Below are positions 1-5,944 of a stretch of DNA of 5,944 nt, piece by piece. The stretch comes from Gammaproteobacteria bacterium. Its GTDB lineage: Bacteria; Pseudomonadota; Gammaproteobacteria; Steroidobacterales; SZUA-146. The stretch is taken from NCBI GenBank assembly GCA_013002925.1, contig JABDLQ010000172.1, positions 1 to 5,944 on the forward strand, in the 5' to 3' direction. A model generated the notes under the pieces. It saw only the letters and a list, made by a program, of their open reading frames with translations. It was not told the origin of the DNA and did no database searches. The position numbers and the translations under genes were made by a program. How positions within the stretch are numbered: position 1 is the stretch's first letter; each line of letters opens with the position of its first letter.

Positions 1-246
1 GCAGCGCGCGATGGATTCGACGGAATGCTGGCGATCCATCCTGAACAGGTCGCAGTGATCAATGCGGCGTTTACTCCGTCGCAGGACGATGTTGACTCGG
101 CTCGGGAGGTGGTGGCTGCATTTGCAGGGAGTCCGGACGCCGGCGCTGTTGGCCTGCACGGCAAAATGCTGGATTTGCCTCATCTGGTACAGGCCCGGCG
201 TCTGCTGGCAAAACATGAGGCGATTCGGGAGTTTACGGGGGCCTGA
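1..246 (+). CDS. CoA-ester lyase of the HpcH/HpaI aldolase / CitE family, C-terminal fragment
   Basis: This is the 3' end of a gene cut by the window start. It reads in frame from base 1 for 81 residues to a TGA at 244-246. The segment GFDGMLAIHPEQV (visible residues 5-17), followed by INAAFTPS (20-27), is the hallmark C-terminal stretch of CitE-like lyases. HGKMLDLPH (53-61) matches the family's final lid segment, whose Asp (here D58) reaches a neighbouring subunit's active site in malyl-CoA lyase-type enzymes. Members cleave citryl-, malyl-, beta-methylmalyl- or citramalyl-CoA into an acyl-CoA and a 2-oxoacid or acetate, in the cytoplasm, with Mg2+. The metal-binding and CoA-binding parts lie outside the window, so the substrate cannot be assigned. 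The ATG at 25 falls inside the conserved motif and is not a real start. The next gene begins 375 bp later, so co-transcription with the downstream operon is possible but not shown. Confidence 0.9.
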   Translation, partial: AARDGFDGMLAIHPEQVAVINAAFTPSQDDVDSAREVVAAFAGSPDAGAVGLHGKMLDLPHLVQARRLLAKHEAIREFTGA

Positions 247-372
247 AGCACTTGCAAAAACGCGCTTTTTTGTCACAGCACGATGGACGAAGTCATGAGT
301 CTGGCTACTGGTGCGGATGGACTGCCGGGGTGGACCCTAAAGCCATATCGACCTGATGCCCGGTGTTGTAGA

Positions 373-392
373 ATCATTGGTATTGATCATTG
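373..392 (+). repeat. ATCATTG direct-repeat pair, possible regulator site
   Basis: ATCATTG occurs at 373-379 and again at 386-392, 13 bp apart start to start. A third copy at 561-567 is the right arm of a 6-bp inverted repeat whose left arm is CAATGA (540-545). All lie within the gap upstream of the adducin-like gene. Clustering of a 7-mer in 375 bp is more than expected by chance, but the same 7-mer also occurs once inside the subunit B gene (2567-2573). An operator function is inference only, and no known regulator motif is recognised. Confidence 0.3.
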
Positions 393-479
393 TGGCAGTG
401 CTGTCTGGCTGGTGATAGTTGGTTCAATCCACCATCGTTGCGTAACGCTGCATATAAGTGAGCTGACAGCATCAGGTTT

Positions 480-519
480 AGCGCCGGGCATGCCTGCATG
501 GCCAGTTGAACCTGGCGCT
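480..519 (+). other. Hairpin-capable segment with an alternative fold, in the possible 5' leader
   Basis: AGCGCCGGG (480-488) can pair with CCTGGCGCT (511-519) as a 9-bp stem with one G-U wobble. A competing stem, GCCAG (501-505) with CTGGC (512-516), would use part of the right arm. GGCATGCC (487-494) is a perfect palindrome. No T-run follows, so it is not an intrinsic terminator. It lies about 100 bp before the start codon at 622 and would be in the mRNA leader only if transcription starts upstream of it, which is not known. Confidence 0.3.
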
Positions 520-621
520 GGTCGCAAGGCCTCACGGCACAATGAGAAACCTCGGCAATAATCATTGCACACGATTTGTAATGTTTTGGATGCAACGTCA
601 TTTTGTCTCAAGGAACATGTT

Positions 622-1386
622 ATGAATGCCACCGCAGAAAAGCCTGTCAGGGACCGGGTATCCGAACAGGAATGGAACACCCGAGTTGATCTGGCGGCCT
701 GCTATCGACTGATTGCCGCGCATGGGTGGGATGATCTGATTTTTACTCACGTATCTGCTCGGGTTCCCGGACCGGATGAACATTTTTTGATCAACGCGTA
801 TGGGATGTTGTTTGAAGAAATGACGGCGAGCAGCCTCGTCAAAGTCGATTTGCAGGGCAATAAAGTGGATGATTCACACCACCCGGTCAATCCGGCAGGA
901 TTTGTTATTCACAGCGCGATCCATGAAGCACGACCGGACGTCGCCTGCATTATTCATACGCACACCACGTCCGGTGTTGCAGTATCGATCCAGCCGGAAG
1001 GCTTGAGACCGCTGTCGCAAACTGCCCTGTTTCCATATTGTTCTGTTGGCTACCACGACTATGAAGGCGTGGCATTACTTGATGATGAAAAACCGCGCCT
1101 GGTTGCCGATCTGGGCGATCACAGCAATCTCATTTTGCGCAATCACGGCTTGTTGACGGCGGCAGGCTCGATACCCGATGCATTTTTGCAGATATTTGTG
1201 CTGGAGAAAGCCTGTGAAATCCAGATCAAGGCACAGACCGGTAACAATCTGATTGAAGTCGATCAACGTATCCAGAGCGGAATGCTCGCGCAGGCCAAAG
1301 AAGTAACCAAAGGGCTCGGCGGCGATCTCGCCTGGCCCGCATTGTTGCGCAAACTCGACCGTATGGATTCGTCATTTCGGAATTAA
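622..1386 (+). CDS. Class II aldolase/adducin-domain family protein
   Basis: The product is a soluble protein of 254 residues, a usual length for bacterial adducin-like members. The ATG at 622 is chosen because AGGA (611-614) sits 7 nt upstream. The frame runs open to a TTG at 565, but that start has no ribosome binding site. The single class II aldolase/adducin domain spans roughly residues 20-220. It shows FTHVSARVPG (41-50), FLINAYGMLFEEMTASSLVKVD (55-76), the divalent-metal pair H112 and H114 in IIHTHTTSG, and the third ligand H175 in LRNHGLL. Compared from memory with L-fuculose-1-phosphate aldolase, the catalytic Glu73 position falls on G93 within NPAGFVIH, as in other adducin-like proteins, so classical sugar-phosphate aldolase activity is doubtful. 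It is the first gene of a probable operon with CoA-transferase and acetyl-CoA synthetase, which suggests a role in short-chain acid metabolism. Its reaction is unknown. Family assignment is sure; function is not. Confidence 0.92.
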   Translation: MNATAEKPVRDRVSEQEWNTRVDLAACYRLIAAHGWDDLIFTHVSARVPGPDEHFLINAYGMLFEEMTASSLVKVDLQGNKVDDSHHPVNPAGFVIHSAIHEARPDVACIIHTHTTSGVAVSIQPEGLRPLSQTALFPYCSVGYHDYEGVALLDDEKPRLVADLGDHSNLILRNHGLLTAAGSIPDAFLQIFVLEKACEIQIKAQTGNNLIEVDQRIQSGMLAQAKEVTKGLGGDLAWPALLRKLDRMDSSFRN

Positions 1387-1426
1387 ATTTATTGTCGCCC
1401 GGCATTGCCGAACCTGGAAGAACCTG

Positions 1427-2134
1427 ATGCAGAAAGTTTTCGATAACGCCGGCAAGGCACTGGATGGCCTGCTGTTCGACGGAATGACCATAATGTCCGG
1501 CGGCTTCGGGTTATGCGGTATTCCAGAACATTTGATAGAAGCCCTGTGCGACTCCGGCGTTCGGGATCTGACATTCATCAGCAACAATGCCGGGGTGGAT
1601 GATTTTGGTCTCGGGTTGTTGCTGCAAACCCGGCAAATAAAAAAAATGATTTCTTCCTACGTGGGTGAAAACAAGACGTTTGAAAAACAATTCCTGGCGG
1701 GTGAACTGGAGCTTGAGTTCAATCCGCAGGGCACACTGGCGGAACGGTGTCGCGCCGGTGGCGCAGGTATCCCCGCGTTTTATACCAAAACCGGCGTAGG
1801 TACCCTGATTGCTGAGGGCAAAGAACATAAGGAGTTTGATGGCCAAACGTACATCATGGAAACAGGTCTGGTTGCGGATCTCGCGATCGTAAAAGCGTTC
1901 AAAGGCGATACTGAAGGCAACCTTGTTTATCGCAAGACCGCGCGAAATTTTAACCCGGTGATGGCAACGGCGGGAAGAATCACTGTGGCAGAAGTCGAGA
2001 GTCTGGTGGAGATTGGTGAGATCGACCCGGATCAGGTGCATACACCGGGTATTTTTGTACACCGGATTATTGAGGGCACCCATTATCAAAAACGCATCGA
2101 ACAACGCACGGTGCGCGAACCAACAGGGAAATAG
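1427..2134 (+). CDS. scoA: Succinyl-CoA:3-ketoacid CoA-transferase subunit A
   Basis: The product has 235 residues, the family's usual length. With subunit B it forms the cytoplasmic enzyme that moves CoA from succinyl-CoA to acetoacetate, giving acetoacetyl-CoA and succinate. The class I CoA-transferase signature runs across DGMTIMSGGFGLCGIPE (residues 18-34). Further family blocks are the SNNAG segment (52-56), GENKTFEKQFLAGELELEFNPQG (80-102), RCRAGGAGIPAFYTKTGVGT (107-126) and YRKTARNFNPVMATA (168-182). The start ATG has GGAAG (1416-1420) 6 nt upstream, and MQKVFDNA is a typical family N-terminus. The gene lies 40 bp after the adducin-like gene and 2 bp before subunit B. A related option is an AtoD-type acetate/butyrate CoA-transferase subunit, but the motifs and length fit the succinyl-CoA type better. 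The catalytic glutamate is on subunit B. Confidence 0.95.
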   Translation: MQKVFDNAGKALDGLLFDGMTIMSGGFGLCGIPEHLIEALCDSGVRDLTFISNNAGVDDFGLGLLLQTRQIKKMISSYVGENKTFEKQFLAGELELEFNPQGTLAERCRAGGAGIPAFYTKTGVGTLIAEGKEHKEFDGQTYIMETGLVADLAIVKAFKGDTEGNLVYRKTARNFNPVMATAGRITVAEVESLVEIGEIDPDQVHTPGIFVHRIIEGTHYQKRIEQRTVREPTGK

Positions 2135-2136
2135 TC

Positions 2137-2793
2137 ATGCCATGGTCAAGGCAACAGATAGCACAGCACGCCGGCAAAGAATTGCAGGATGGCTTTTACG
2201 TCAACCTGGGAATCGGAATCCCGACGCTGGTAGCCAATTACATACCCGATGGCGTTCATGTAATCCTGGAAAGTGAAAATGGCATGCTGGGTATGGGGCC
2301 GTTTCCTTACGCCGATGAGGTGGATGCGGACCTGATTAACGCCGGCAAACAAACCATTACCGAATTGCCCCAAACCAGTTATTTTTCGAGCGCTGACAGT
2401 TTCGCCATGATCCGGGGCGGGCATATCGATTTGTCCATACTGGGAGCGATGGAAGTTGCGCAAAACGGTGACCTGGCGAACTGGATGATTCCAGGAAAAA
2501 TGGTTAAGGGAATGGGAGGCGCCATGGATCTGGTGGCCGGCGTCAAGCGCGTGGTGGTCATCATGGATCATTGTACTCGCGATGGTGCACCAAAATTGCT
2601 GGAGAAATGCACGTTACCGCTCACAGGTACCCGGGTGGTCGATCGGCTTTATTCCGATCTGGGTGTATTTGATTTTGATGATGACGGAGTTACGCTCGTC
2701 GAGGTTGCACCTGATGTAACAATCAAAGAGATTATCAACAAAACTGCTGCGCGGCTCCACGTCGCTGCACATTTACAGGACAAAGAACAATGA
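2137..2793 (+). CDS. scoB: Succinyl-CoA:3-ketoacid CoA-transferase subunit B
   Basis: The 218-residue product is full length for the family and carries the catalytic subunit of the acetoacetate-activating transferase. The active-site motif is ESENGMLGMGP (residues 45-55), with E47 of SENG as the glutamate that forms the covalent glutamyl-CoA intermediate. Other family blocks are NLGIGIPT (23-30), INAGKQT (67-73), SADSFAMIRGGHID (85-98), GDLANWMIPGKMVKGMGGAMDLVAG (111-135) and CTLPLTG (158-164). The residue before SENG is Glu (E45) where the published signature has His or Gln, a mild variation. The ATG starts 2 bp after the subunit A stop and has AGGGA (2125-2129) about 7 nt upstream, so the two subunits are probably translationally coupled, as expected for a stoichiometric complex. 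The stop overlaps the acs start by 4 bp. Confidence 0.95.
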   Translation: MPWSRQQIAQHAGKELQDGFYVNLGIGIPTLVANYIPDGVHVILESENGMLGMGPFPYADEVDADLINAGKQTITELPQTSYFSSADSFAMIRGGHIDLSILGAMEVAQNGDLANWMIPGKMVKGMGGAMDLVAGVKRVVVIMDHCTRDGAPKLLEKCTLPLTGTRVVDRLYSDLGVFDFDDDGVTLVEVAPDVTIKEIINKTAARLHVAAHLQDKEQ

Positions 2794-4739
2794 GTGATGA
2801 AAAAGTATATCCGATCCCTGCACGGGCCAAAGCTGAAGCACTGGTTGATGCGGATGCGTATCAGAATATGTACCGGGCTTCAGTTGATAATCCTGAACAA
2901 TTCTGGGGAGATCATGGCTCCCGGCTGGAGTGGATACGTCCGTACTCACGGGTCAAAGACACTTCATTTGAACGCGGTAACGTGTCGATCAAATGGTATG
3001 AAGATGGTGTTCTTAACGTGTGCGCCAACTGTGTCGATCGGCACTTGCCGGATAACTTTGCACGCACGGCAATAATTTTCGAAGGAGATGATCCGGCCGA
3101 TTCGCGGCATATTACCTACGCTGAACTGCATGAGCAGGTATGTCGTTTTGGCAATGTTCTCAAAAGCGCCGGCGTCACGAAAGGTGACGTCGTGACAATC
3201 TATATGCCAATGATCCCGGAAGCAGCGGTTGCAATGCTGGCATGCGCCCGAATTGGCGCTGTACATTCCGTTGTGTTTGGTGGCTTTTCACCCGAAGCGC
3301 TGGCCGGCCGGATCGACGACTGTCGCTCTGAATTTTTGATCACGGCAGACCAGGGCGTTCGTGGTAACAAAAAAATTCCGCTGAAAAGCAACGCAGACAA
3401 AGCAATCGACAGTCTGCAGCAGACCGAAGTTCGCAAAACCATTGTTATCAAGCGGACGGGTGCCGATGTCGAATGGTATGCCGAGAGAGATATCTGGTTT
3501 GATGAGGCGATGGAACAGGCGTCGGTAGATTGTCCACCGGAACCTATGAACGCGGAGGATCCGTTGTTCATTTTGTATACGTCAGGATCGACCGGTAAAC
3601 CCAAGGGCGTGCTGCACACCACGGGGGGCTATCTGGTGTATGCGGCAATGACCCATGAATTCGTGTTTGATTACAAGCCTGACGACGTTTACTGGTGCAC
3701 CGCAGATGTCGGGTGGGTCACCGGGCACAGTTACATCGTATATGGTCCCCTGGCGAACTGTGCCCAGACGCTGATGTTTGAAGGGGTGCCGAATTATCCG
3801 GACTTCAGCCGGTTTTGGCAGGTTGTGGATAAGCACAAGGTCACTATTTTTTATACTGCACCGACGGCAATCCGGGCGCTGATGCGTGAAGGTGACGGCC
3901 CACTTGAGAGCACCAGCCGTGACAGTTTAAGGTTGCTGGGCAGTGTGGGCGAACCCATTAACCCGGAAGCATGGGAGTGGTACTACGACAAGGTGGGCAA
4001 GCGAAATTGTCCTGTAGTGGATACGTGGTGGCAAACAGAAACGGGTGGAATTTTGATCACCCCACTGCCGGGTGCAACGCCAATGAAACCGGGATCTGCG
4101 TCGCTGCCGTTTTTTGGGATACAACCTGCCGTTGTAGATGGCGAAGGCAAGATTCTGGAAGGGGCAACCGACGGCAACCTGGTGATTCTTGACAGCTGGC
4201 CGGGTCAGATGCGTAGCGTTTATGGTGATCATGAGAGGTTCGAGCAGACCTATTTTTCTACCTTCGACAACATGTTCTTCACAGGCGACGGCGTGCGCCG
4301 TGATGAAGATGGTTATTACTGGATAACCGGTCGCGTCGACGACGTGCTGAATGTGTCCGGTCACCGTATGGGCACCGCGGAAATTGAAAGCGCCCTGGTT
4401 GCTCACCCCAGTGTTGCCGAGGCAGCGGTAGTTGGCTACCCACACGATGTCAAAGGTCAGGGAATCTATGTATATGTAACCCTGAATGCAACGGAAGAAC
4501 CCGGCGATAAACTGCACGATGAGCTCAGAAAATGGGTGCGCAAGGAAATTGGCCCGATCGCCACCCCGGACTGTTTGCAGTGGGCGCCAGGATTGCCAAA
4601 AACCCGTTCCGGGAAAATCATGCGACGGATTTTGCGCAAGATTGCCGCCAACGATCACGCCAATCTTGGCGATACGTCTACTTTGGCCGATCCTTCTGTC
4701 GTCGACGACCTGGTGGCAAATCGTGTCAATAAAACCTAG
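2790..4739 (+). CDS. acs: Acetyl-CoA synthetase (AMP-forming)
   Basis: The complete 649-residue enzyme, typical for Acs, converts acetate, ATP and CoA to acetyl-CoA, AMP and PPi through acetyl-AMP. In order it shows the N-terminal Acs block with NPEQFW (residues 34-39), the P-loop-like YTSGSTGKPKG (263-273), TWWQTETG (412-419), the FTGD segment (497-500), ITGRVDDVLNVSGHR (512-526) at the hinge to the mobile C-terminal domain, and TRSGKIMRR (605-613). K609 is the catalytic lysine, and it is the residue acetylated by Pat-type acetyltransferases in Salmonella. The numbering matches the Salmonella enzyme, and W309, V310, T311, V386 and W414 occupy the acetate-pocket positions, which favours acetate over longer acids. 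AGGA (2777-2780) precedes the ATG by 9 nt, and the start overlaps the scoB stop as ATGA, indicating translational coupling. No acetyltransferase or deacetylase gene is seen nearby. Confidence 0.97.
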   Translation: MSDEKVYPIPARAKAEALVDADAYQNMYRASVDNPEQFWGDHGSRLEWIRPYSRVKDTSFERGNVSIKWYEDGVLNVCANCVDRHLPDNFARTAIIFEGDDPADSRHITYAELHEQVCRFGNVLKSAGVTKGDVVTIYMPMIPEAAVAMLACARIGAVHSVVFGGFSPEALAGRIDDCRSEFLITADQGVRGNKKIPLKSNADKAIDSLQQTEVRKTIVIKRTGADVEWYAERDIWFDEAMEQASVDCPPEPMNAEDPLFILYTSGSTGKPKGVLHTTGGYLVYAAMTHEFVFDYKPDDVYWCTADVGWVTGHSYIVYGPLANCAQTLMFEGVPNYPDFSRFWQVVDKHKVTIFYTAPTAIRALMREGDGPLESTSRDSLRLLGSVGEPINPEAWEWYYDKVGKRNCPVVDTWWQTETGGILITPLPGATPMKPGSASLPFFGIQPAVVDGEGKILEGATDGNLVILDSWPGQMRSVYGDHERFEQTYFSTFDNMFFTGDGVRRDEDGYYWITGRVDDVLNVSGHRMGTAEIESALVAHPSVAEAAVVGYPHDVKGQGIYVYVTLNATEEPGDKLHDELRKWVRKEIGPIATPDCLQWAPGLPKTRSGKIMRRILRKIAANDHANLGDTSTLADPSVVDDLVANRVNKT

Positions 4740-4800
4740 CGGCAGGCGTCAGAAAACGAACTGAATGCAAACACTTCGGTATCGCGTATCCCGCAGGGTC

Positions 4801-4877
4801 TGCCCGCCATGTCACTGGCAAACATCTTACTCTCCGGCATGGCCGGGCAGGGACGCCCATTTTGATTGCCGGCCATC
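4801..4877. repeat. Three-arm repeat: TGCCCGCCATG / CATGGCCGGGCA / TGCCGGCCATC
   Basis: Arm A (4801-4811) can pair with arm B (4838-4849) over 11 bp with one bulged base. Arm C (4867-4877) matches arm A at 9 of 11 bases, and its CCGGCCAT (4869-4876) is the exact complement of ATGGCCGG (4839-4846) in arm B. So B can pair with either A or C. B also begins the small stem CCGGC/GCCGG (4834-4838 and 4842-4846). A short GGGC/GCCC stem (4845-4848 and 4855-4858) followed by ATTTT could serve as a weak terminator for acs. This resembles small extragenic palindromic elements, but I do not recognise a named family. Confidence 0.35.
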
Positions 4878-4990
4878 CGAGGGGCCTGCTGCAGCCAATT
4901 AGCTGCGCATCGTTCAAGGTCACGGGGTATGCGAGGTGCACGGCGGGTGTACTTTCACCAGGGTGTGGCGGCAGATATCCACAGTGCGGG

Positions 4991-5008
4991 AAAATACACT
5001 GGCGTGTA
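4991..5008 (-). terminator. Candidate intrinsic terminator of the glutamate dehydrogenase gene
   Basis: Read on the - strand, TACAC, a GCCA loop and GTGTA form a 5-bp stem with a 4-nt loop, followed directly by TTTT. It lies about 50 nt past the dehydrogenase stop codon. The stem is short and not GC-rich and the T-run is only four bases, so this is a weak candidate. Confidence 0.3.
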
Positions 5009-5058
5009 AGCGGGTTTTGAACGTACGAAACCTGTCGAACGCAGCGCTTTGTTACAGG

Positions 5059-5944
5059 CTATTGAACCAGTTTGCGCATTTCCTGCACGGCCACCGATAA
5101 GGTCGCAAAATCCATGGAGCCGATACTGCGCATATCCGCGATCACCCCATGGGCCCTGGAAATTTCACGCGAATTCTTTTTCTGCCACTGCTGTGCGACT
5201 TCTTTGTCATCCGTGCTGCCTTTGCCGTCCGTCACAGCAAGTATTGTCACGTTGCGCTGAATCTCATACAGGTTTTCACGCAGTGTGCCCCGCGCCAATG
5301 CCTGCCAGCGGCCGCGCACCGGGAGTTGTTCAATTTGCTGACGCAACCAGGTCACACGCAAGCCGCGCGCGACCCGAAAATAGACGCGCGCAACAAATTC
5401 GTCGTCACAGTTAAGTTGTGCTGCCGCTTGAGCAATGTTGTATCCCGAGTACAGATAGCGGATTCCGGCCATTTTTTGAGCAAGCTCTTTTGACACGCCC
5501 ATGGTCGTATAAATCTCACGAAAATCACGAAACTGATTGAGTGCCGGTCCGCGTAGCAAATCCTTGATGTTTTTTGCCAGGTTGCTGATCGCGGGCCTGA
5601 GTGTTTCAATGGCAAACTTTGTGTCATTGGCAAACTGCGGTCGCTGTAGCACCCATATTGAAGCGCGACGCAGAAGTCTTGCCGACTCTGCCAGCATGCG
5701 GTACTGCGCTTTGGCCTGAACTTTATTATCCAGCGCCTCAATACTTCTCCACAGCGGGCGCAAATCGAGTGTTTCCCGGGCGATGGTATAGGCGCGCGCA
5801 ATCTCTCCGGCACTGGCCCCGGTTTCATCCTGGGTGCGTACAACATAGGTCGGCCCCATACGGTTGACCAGGCTGTTGGCAGTCTGGGTCGCCATGATCT
5901 GCCGTGCCAGCCGATGGTCTTTCATGAGGTCCGCGTATTTGTCC
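5059..5944 (-). CDS. gdhB: NAD-specific glutamate dehydrogenase, large type, C-terminal fragment
   Basis: The frame is open from the window edge (6 codons beyond the first visible Met at 5925) to a TAG at 5059-5061, giving 294 residues of the C-terminus. The whole enzyme in this family has about 1,600 residues, so the dehydrogenase core lies outside the window. The visible part is the helical C-terminal region: NSLVNRMGPTYVVRTQDETGAS (fragment residues 23-44), DLRPLWRSIEALDNKV (60-75) and RLLRRASIWVLQ soon after. These strongly resemble the ends of bacterial NAD-GDHs such as Pseudomonas GdhB. The enzyme oxidatively deaminates L-glutamate to 2-oxoglutarate and ammonia with NAD+, mainly for catabolism. 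The internal Met at 5925 is not a start, because the conserved sequence continues upstream of it. The gene converges with acs across a 319-bp gap, so it is a separate transcription unit. Confidence 0.92.
   Translation of the reverse strand, partial: DKYADLMKDHRLARQIMATQTANSLVNRMGPTYVVRTQDETGASAGEIARAYTIARETLDLRPLWRSIEALDNKVQAKAQYRMLAESARLLRRASIWVLQRPQFANDTKFAIETLRPAISNLAKNIKDLLRGPALNQFRDFREIYTTMGVSKELAQKMAGIRYLYSGYNIAQAAAQLNCDDEFVARVYFRVARGLRVTWLRQQIEQLPVRGRWQALARGTLRENLYEIQRNVTILAVTDGKGSTDDKEVAQQWQKKNSREISRAHGVIADMRSIGSMDFATLSVAVQEMRKLVQ

Larger units (their letters stand above)
247..621. other. 375-bp intergenic region upstream of the adducin-like gene; probable promoter region
   Basis: No credible gene is seen here. 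An open frame at 283-561 (+) has no ribosome binding site and a composition unlike any family I recognise. The gap is long compared with the 40, 2 and -4 bp junctions downstream, so it probably carries the promoter and control sites of the 622-4739 operon. A -10-like TGTAAT lies at 577-582, but I see no good -35 element at the right spacing, so no promoter is called. Three copies of ATCATTG (373, 386, 561) and a foldable segment at 480-519 are listed separately. A Shine-Dalgarno AGGA at 611-614 closes the region. Confidence 0.6.
4740..5058. other. 319-bp gap between convergent acs and glutamate dehydrogenase genes
   Basis: No credible gene is seen. A 71-codon frame on the - strand (4726-4941) has no recognisable family and runs into the end of acs. 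The gap contains the inverted and direct repeat family at 4801-4877, a further 5-bp stem GCAGC/GCTGC (4891-4895 and 4902-4906), a hairpin at 4995-5008, and an imperfect palindrome GGTTT...AAACC (5013-5032). Since two transcription units converge here, terminators on both strands are expected. Only the - strand has a moderately convincing candidate. No tRNA-like or CRISPR-like structure was found. Confidence 0.6.

Noticed and set aside
255..272. CAAAAA/TTTTTG stem with six T's just after the lyase stop, a possible terminator
   Set aside because: The stem is A-T only with no GC-rich part, so it is unlikely to stop transcription by itself.
283..561. 92-codon frame on the + strand in the upstream gap
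   Set aside because: No ribosome binding site before its ATG, no recognisable motif, and cysteine/histidine-rich composition unlike the neighbouring proteins. Likely chance.
565..621. N-terminal extension of the adducin-like protein from a TTG at 565
   Set aside because: The extra 19 residues (with three Cys or His and no family similarity) precede a clear AGGA plus ATG at 622.
1511..2104. 197-codon open frame on the - strand opposite scoA
   Set aside because: Antisense shadow of a well-conserved gene; no family features and no ribosome binding site noticed.
3927..4658. 243-codon open frame on the - strand opposite acs
   Set aside because: Antisense shadow of acs; low-complexity, His/Arg-rich translation with no recognisable domain.
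4726..4941. 71-codon frame on the - strand between acs and the dehydrogenase
   Set aside because: No ribosome binding site or family resemblance, overlaps the acs end, and covers the palindromic repeat.
5013..5032. Imperfect palindrome GGTTT...ACGT...AAACC as a regulator site
   Set aside because: It has internal mismatches and lies between two gene ends, where an operator is not expected. A chance palindrome or part of a terminator region is simpler.
5352..5846. 164-codon frame on the - strand in another phase within the dehydrogenase gene
   Set aside because: Overlaps the conserved glutamate dehydrogenase frame; the translation has no known features.

Overview
The window looks like chromosomal DNA of a Gram-negative, moderate-GC proteobacterium, most likely a heterotrophic gammaproteobacterium. 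This is inferred from the protein families: a two-gene succinyl-CoA:3-ketoacid CoA-transferase, a Salmonella-like acetyl-CoA synthetase, and a very large NAD-type glutamate dehydrogenase. The ribosome binding sites are canonical and the coding density is high. I see no tRNA, rRNA, CRISPR array, insertion sequence or phage gene.

Layout. Bases 1-246 hold the C-terminal end of a CitE/HpcH-type CoA-ester lyase on the + strand. A 375-bp non-coding gap (247-621) follows, with repeated short motifs and a hairpin-capable segment. Four + strand genes then lie close together: a class II aldolase/adducin-family protein (622-1386), CoA-transferase subunit A (1427-2134), subunit B (2137-2793) and acetyl-CoA synthetase (2790-4739). 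The junctions are 40 bp, 2 bp and a 4-bp ATGA overlap, so these four are probably one operon. A 319-bp non-coding gap (4740-5058) contains inverted repeats and a candidate terminator. The last feature, on the - strand, is the C-terminal ~294 residues of NAD-dependent glutamate dehydrogenase, convergent with the operon and cut by the window edge.

How the genes work together (inference). ScoA and ScoB activate acetoacetate with CoA from succinyl-CoA. Acs activates acetate with ATP. The CitE-like lyase typically splits 3-hydroxyacyl-dicarboxyl-CoA thioesters into acetyl-CoA or propionyl-CoA plus a 2-oxoacid. Together they point to catabolism of short-chain acids or ketone bodies feeding acetyl-CoA to the TCA cycle. 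The adducin-like protein keeps the metal-binding histidines of class II aldolases but seems to lack their catalytic glutamate, so its role is the real unknown. The convergent glutamate dehydrogenase feeds 2-oxoglutarate into the same cycle but is a separate transcription unit.

I did not find a convincing undescribed system. The best leads are the adducin-like protein in a CoA-acid operon and the repeat-bearing region upstream of it.
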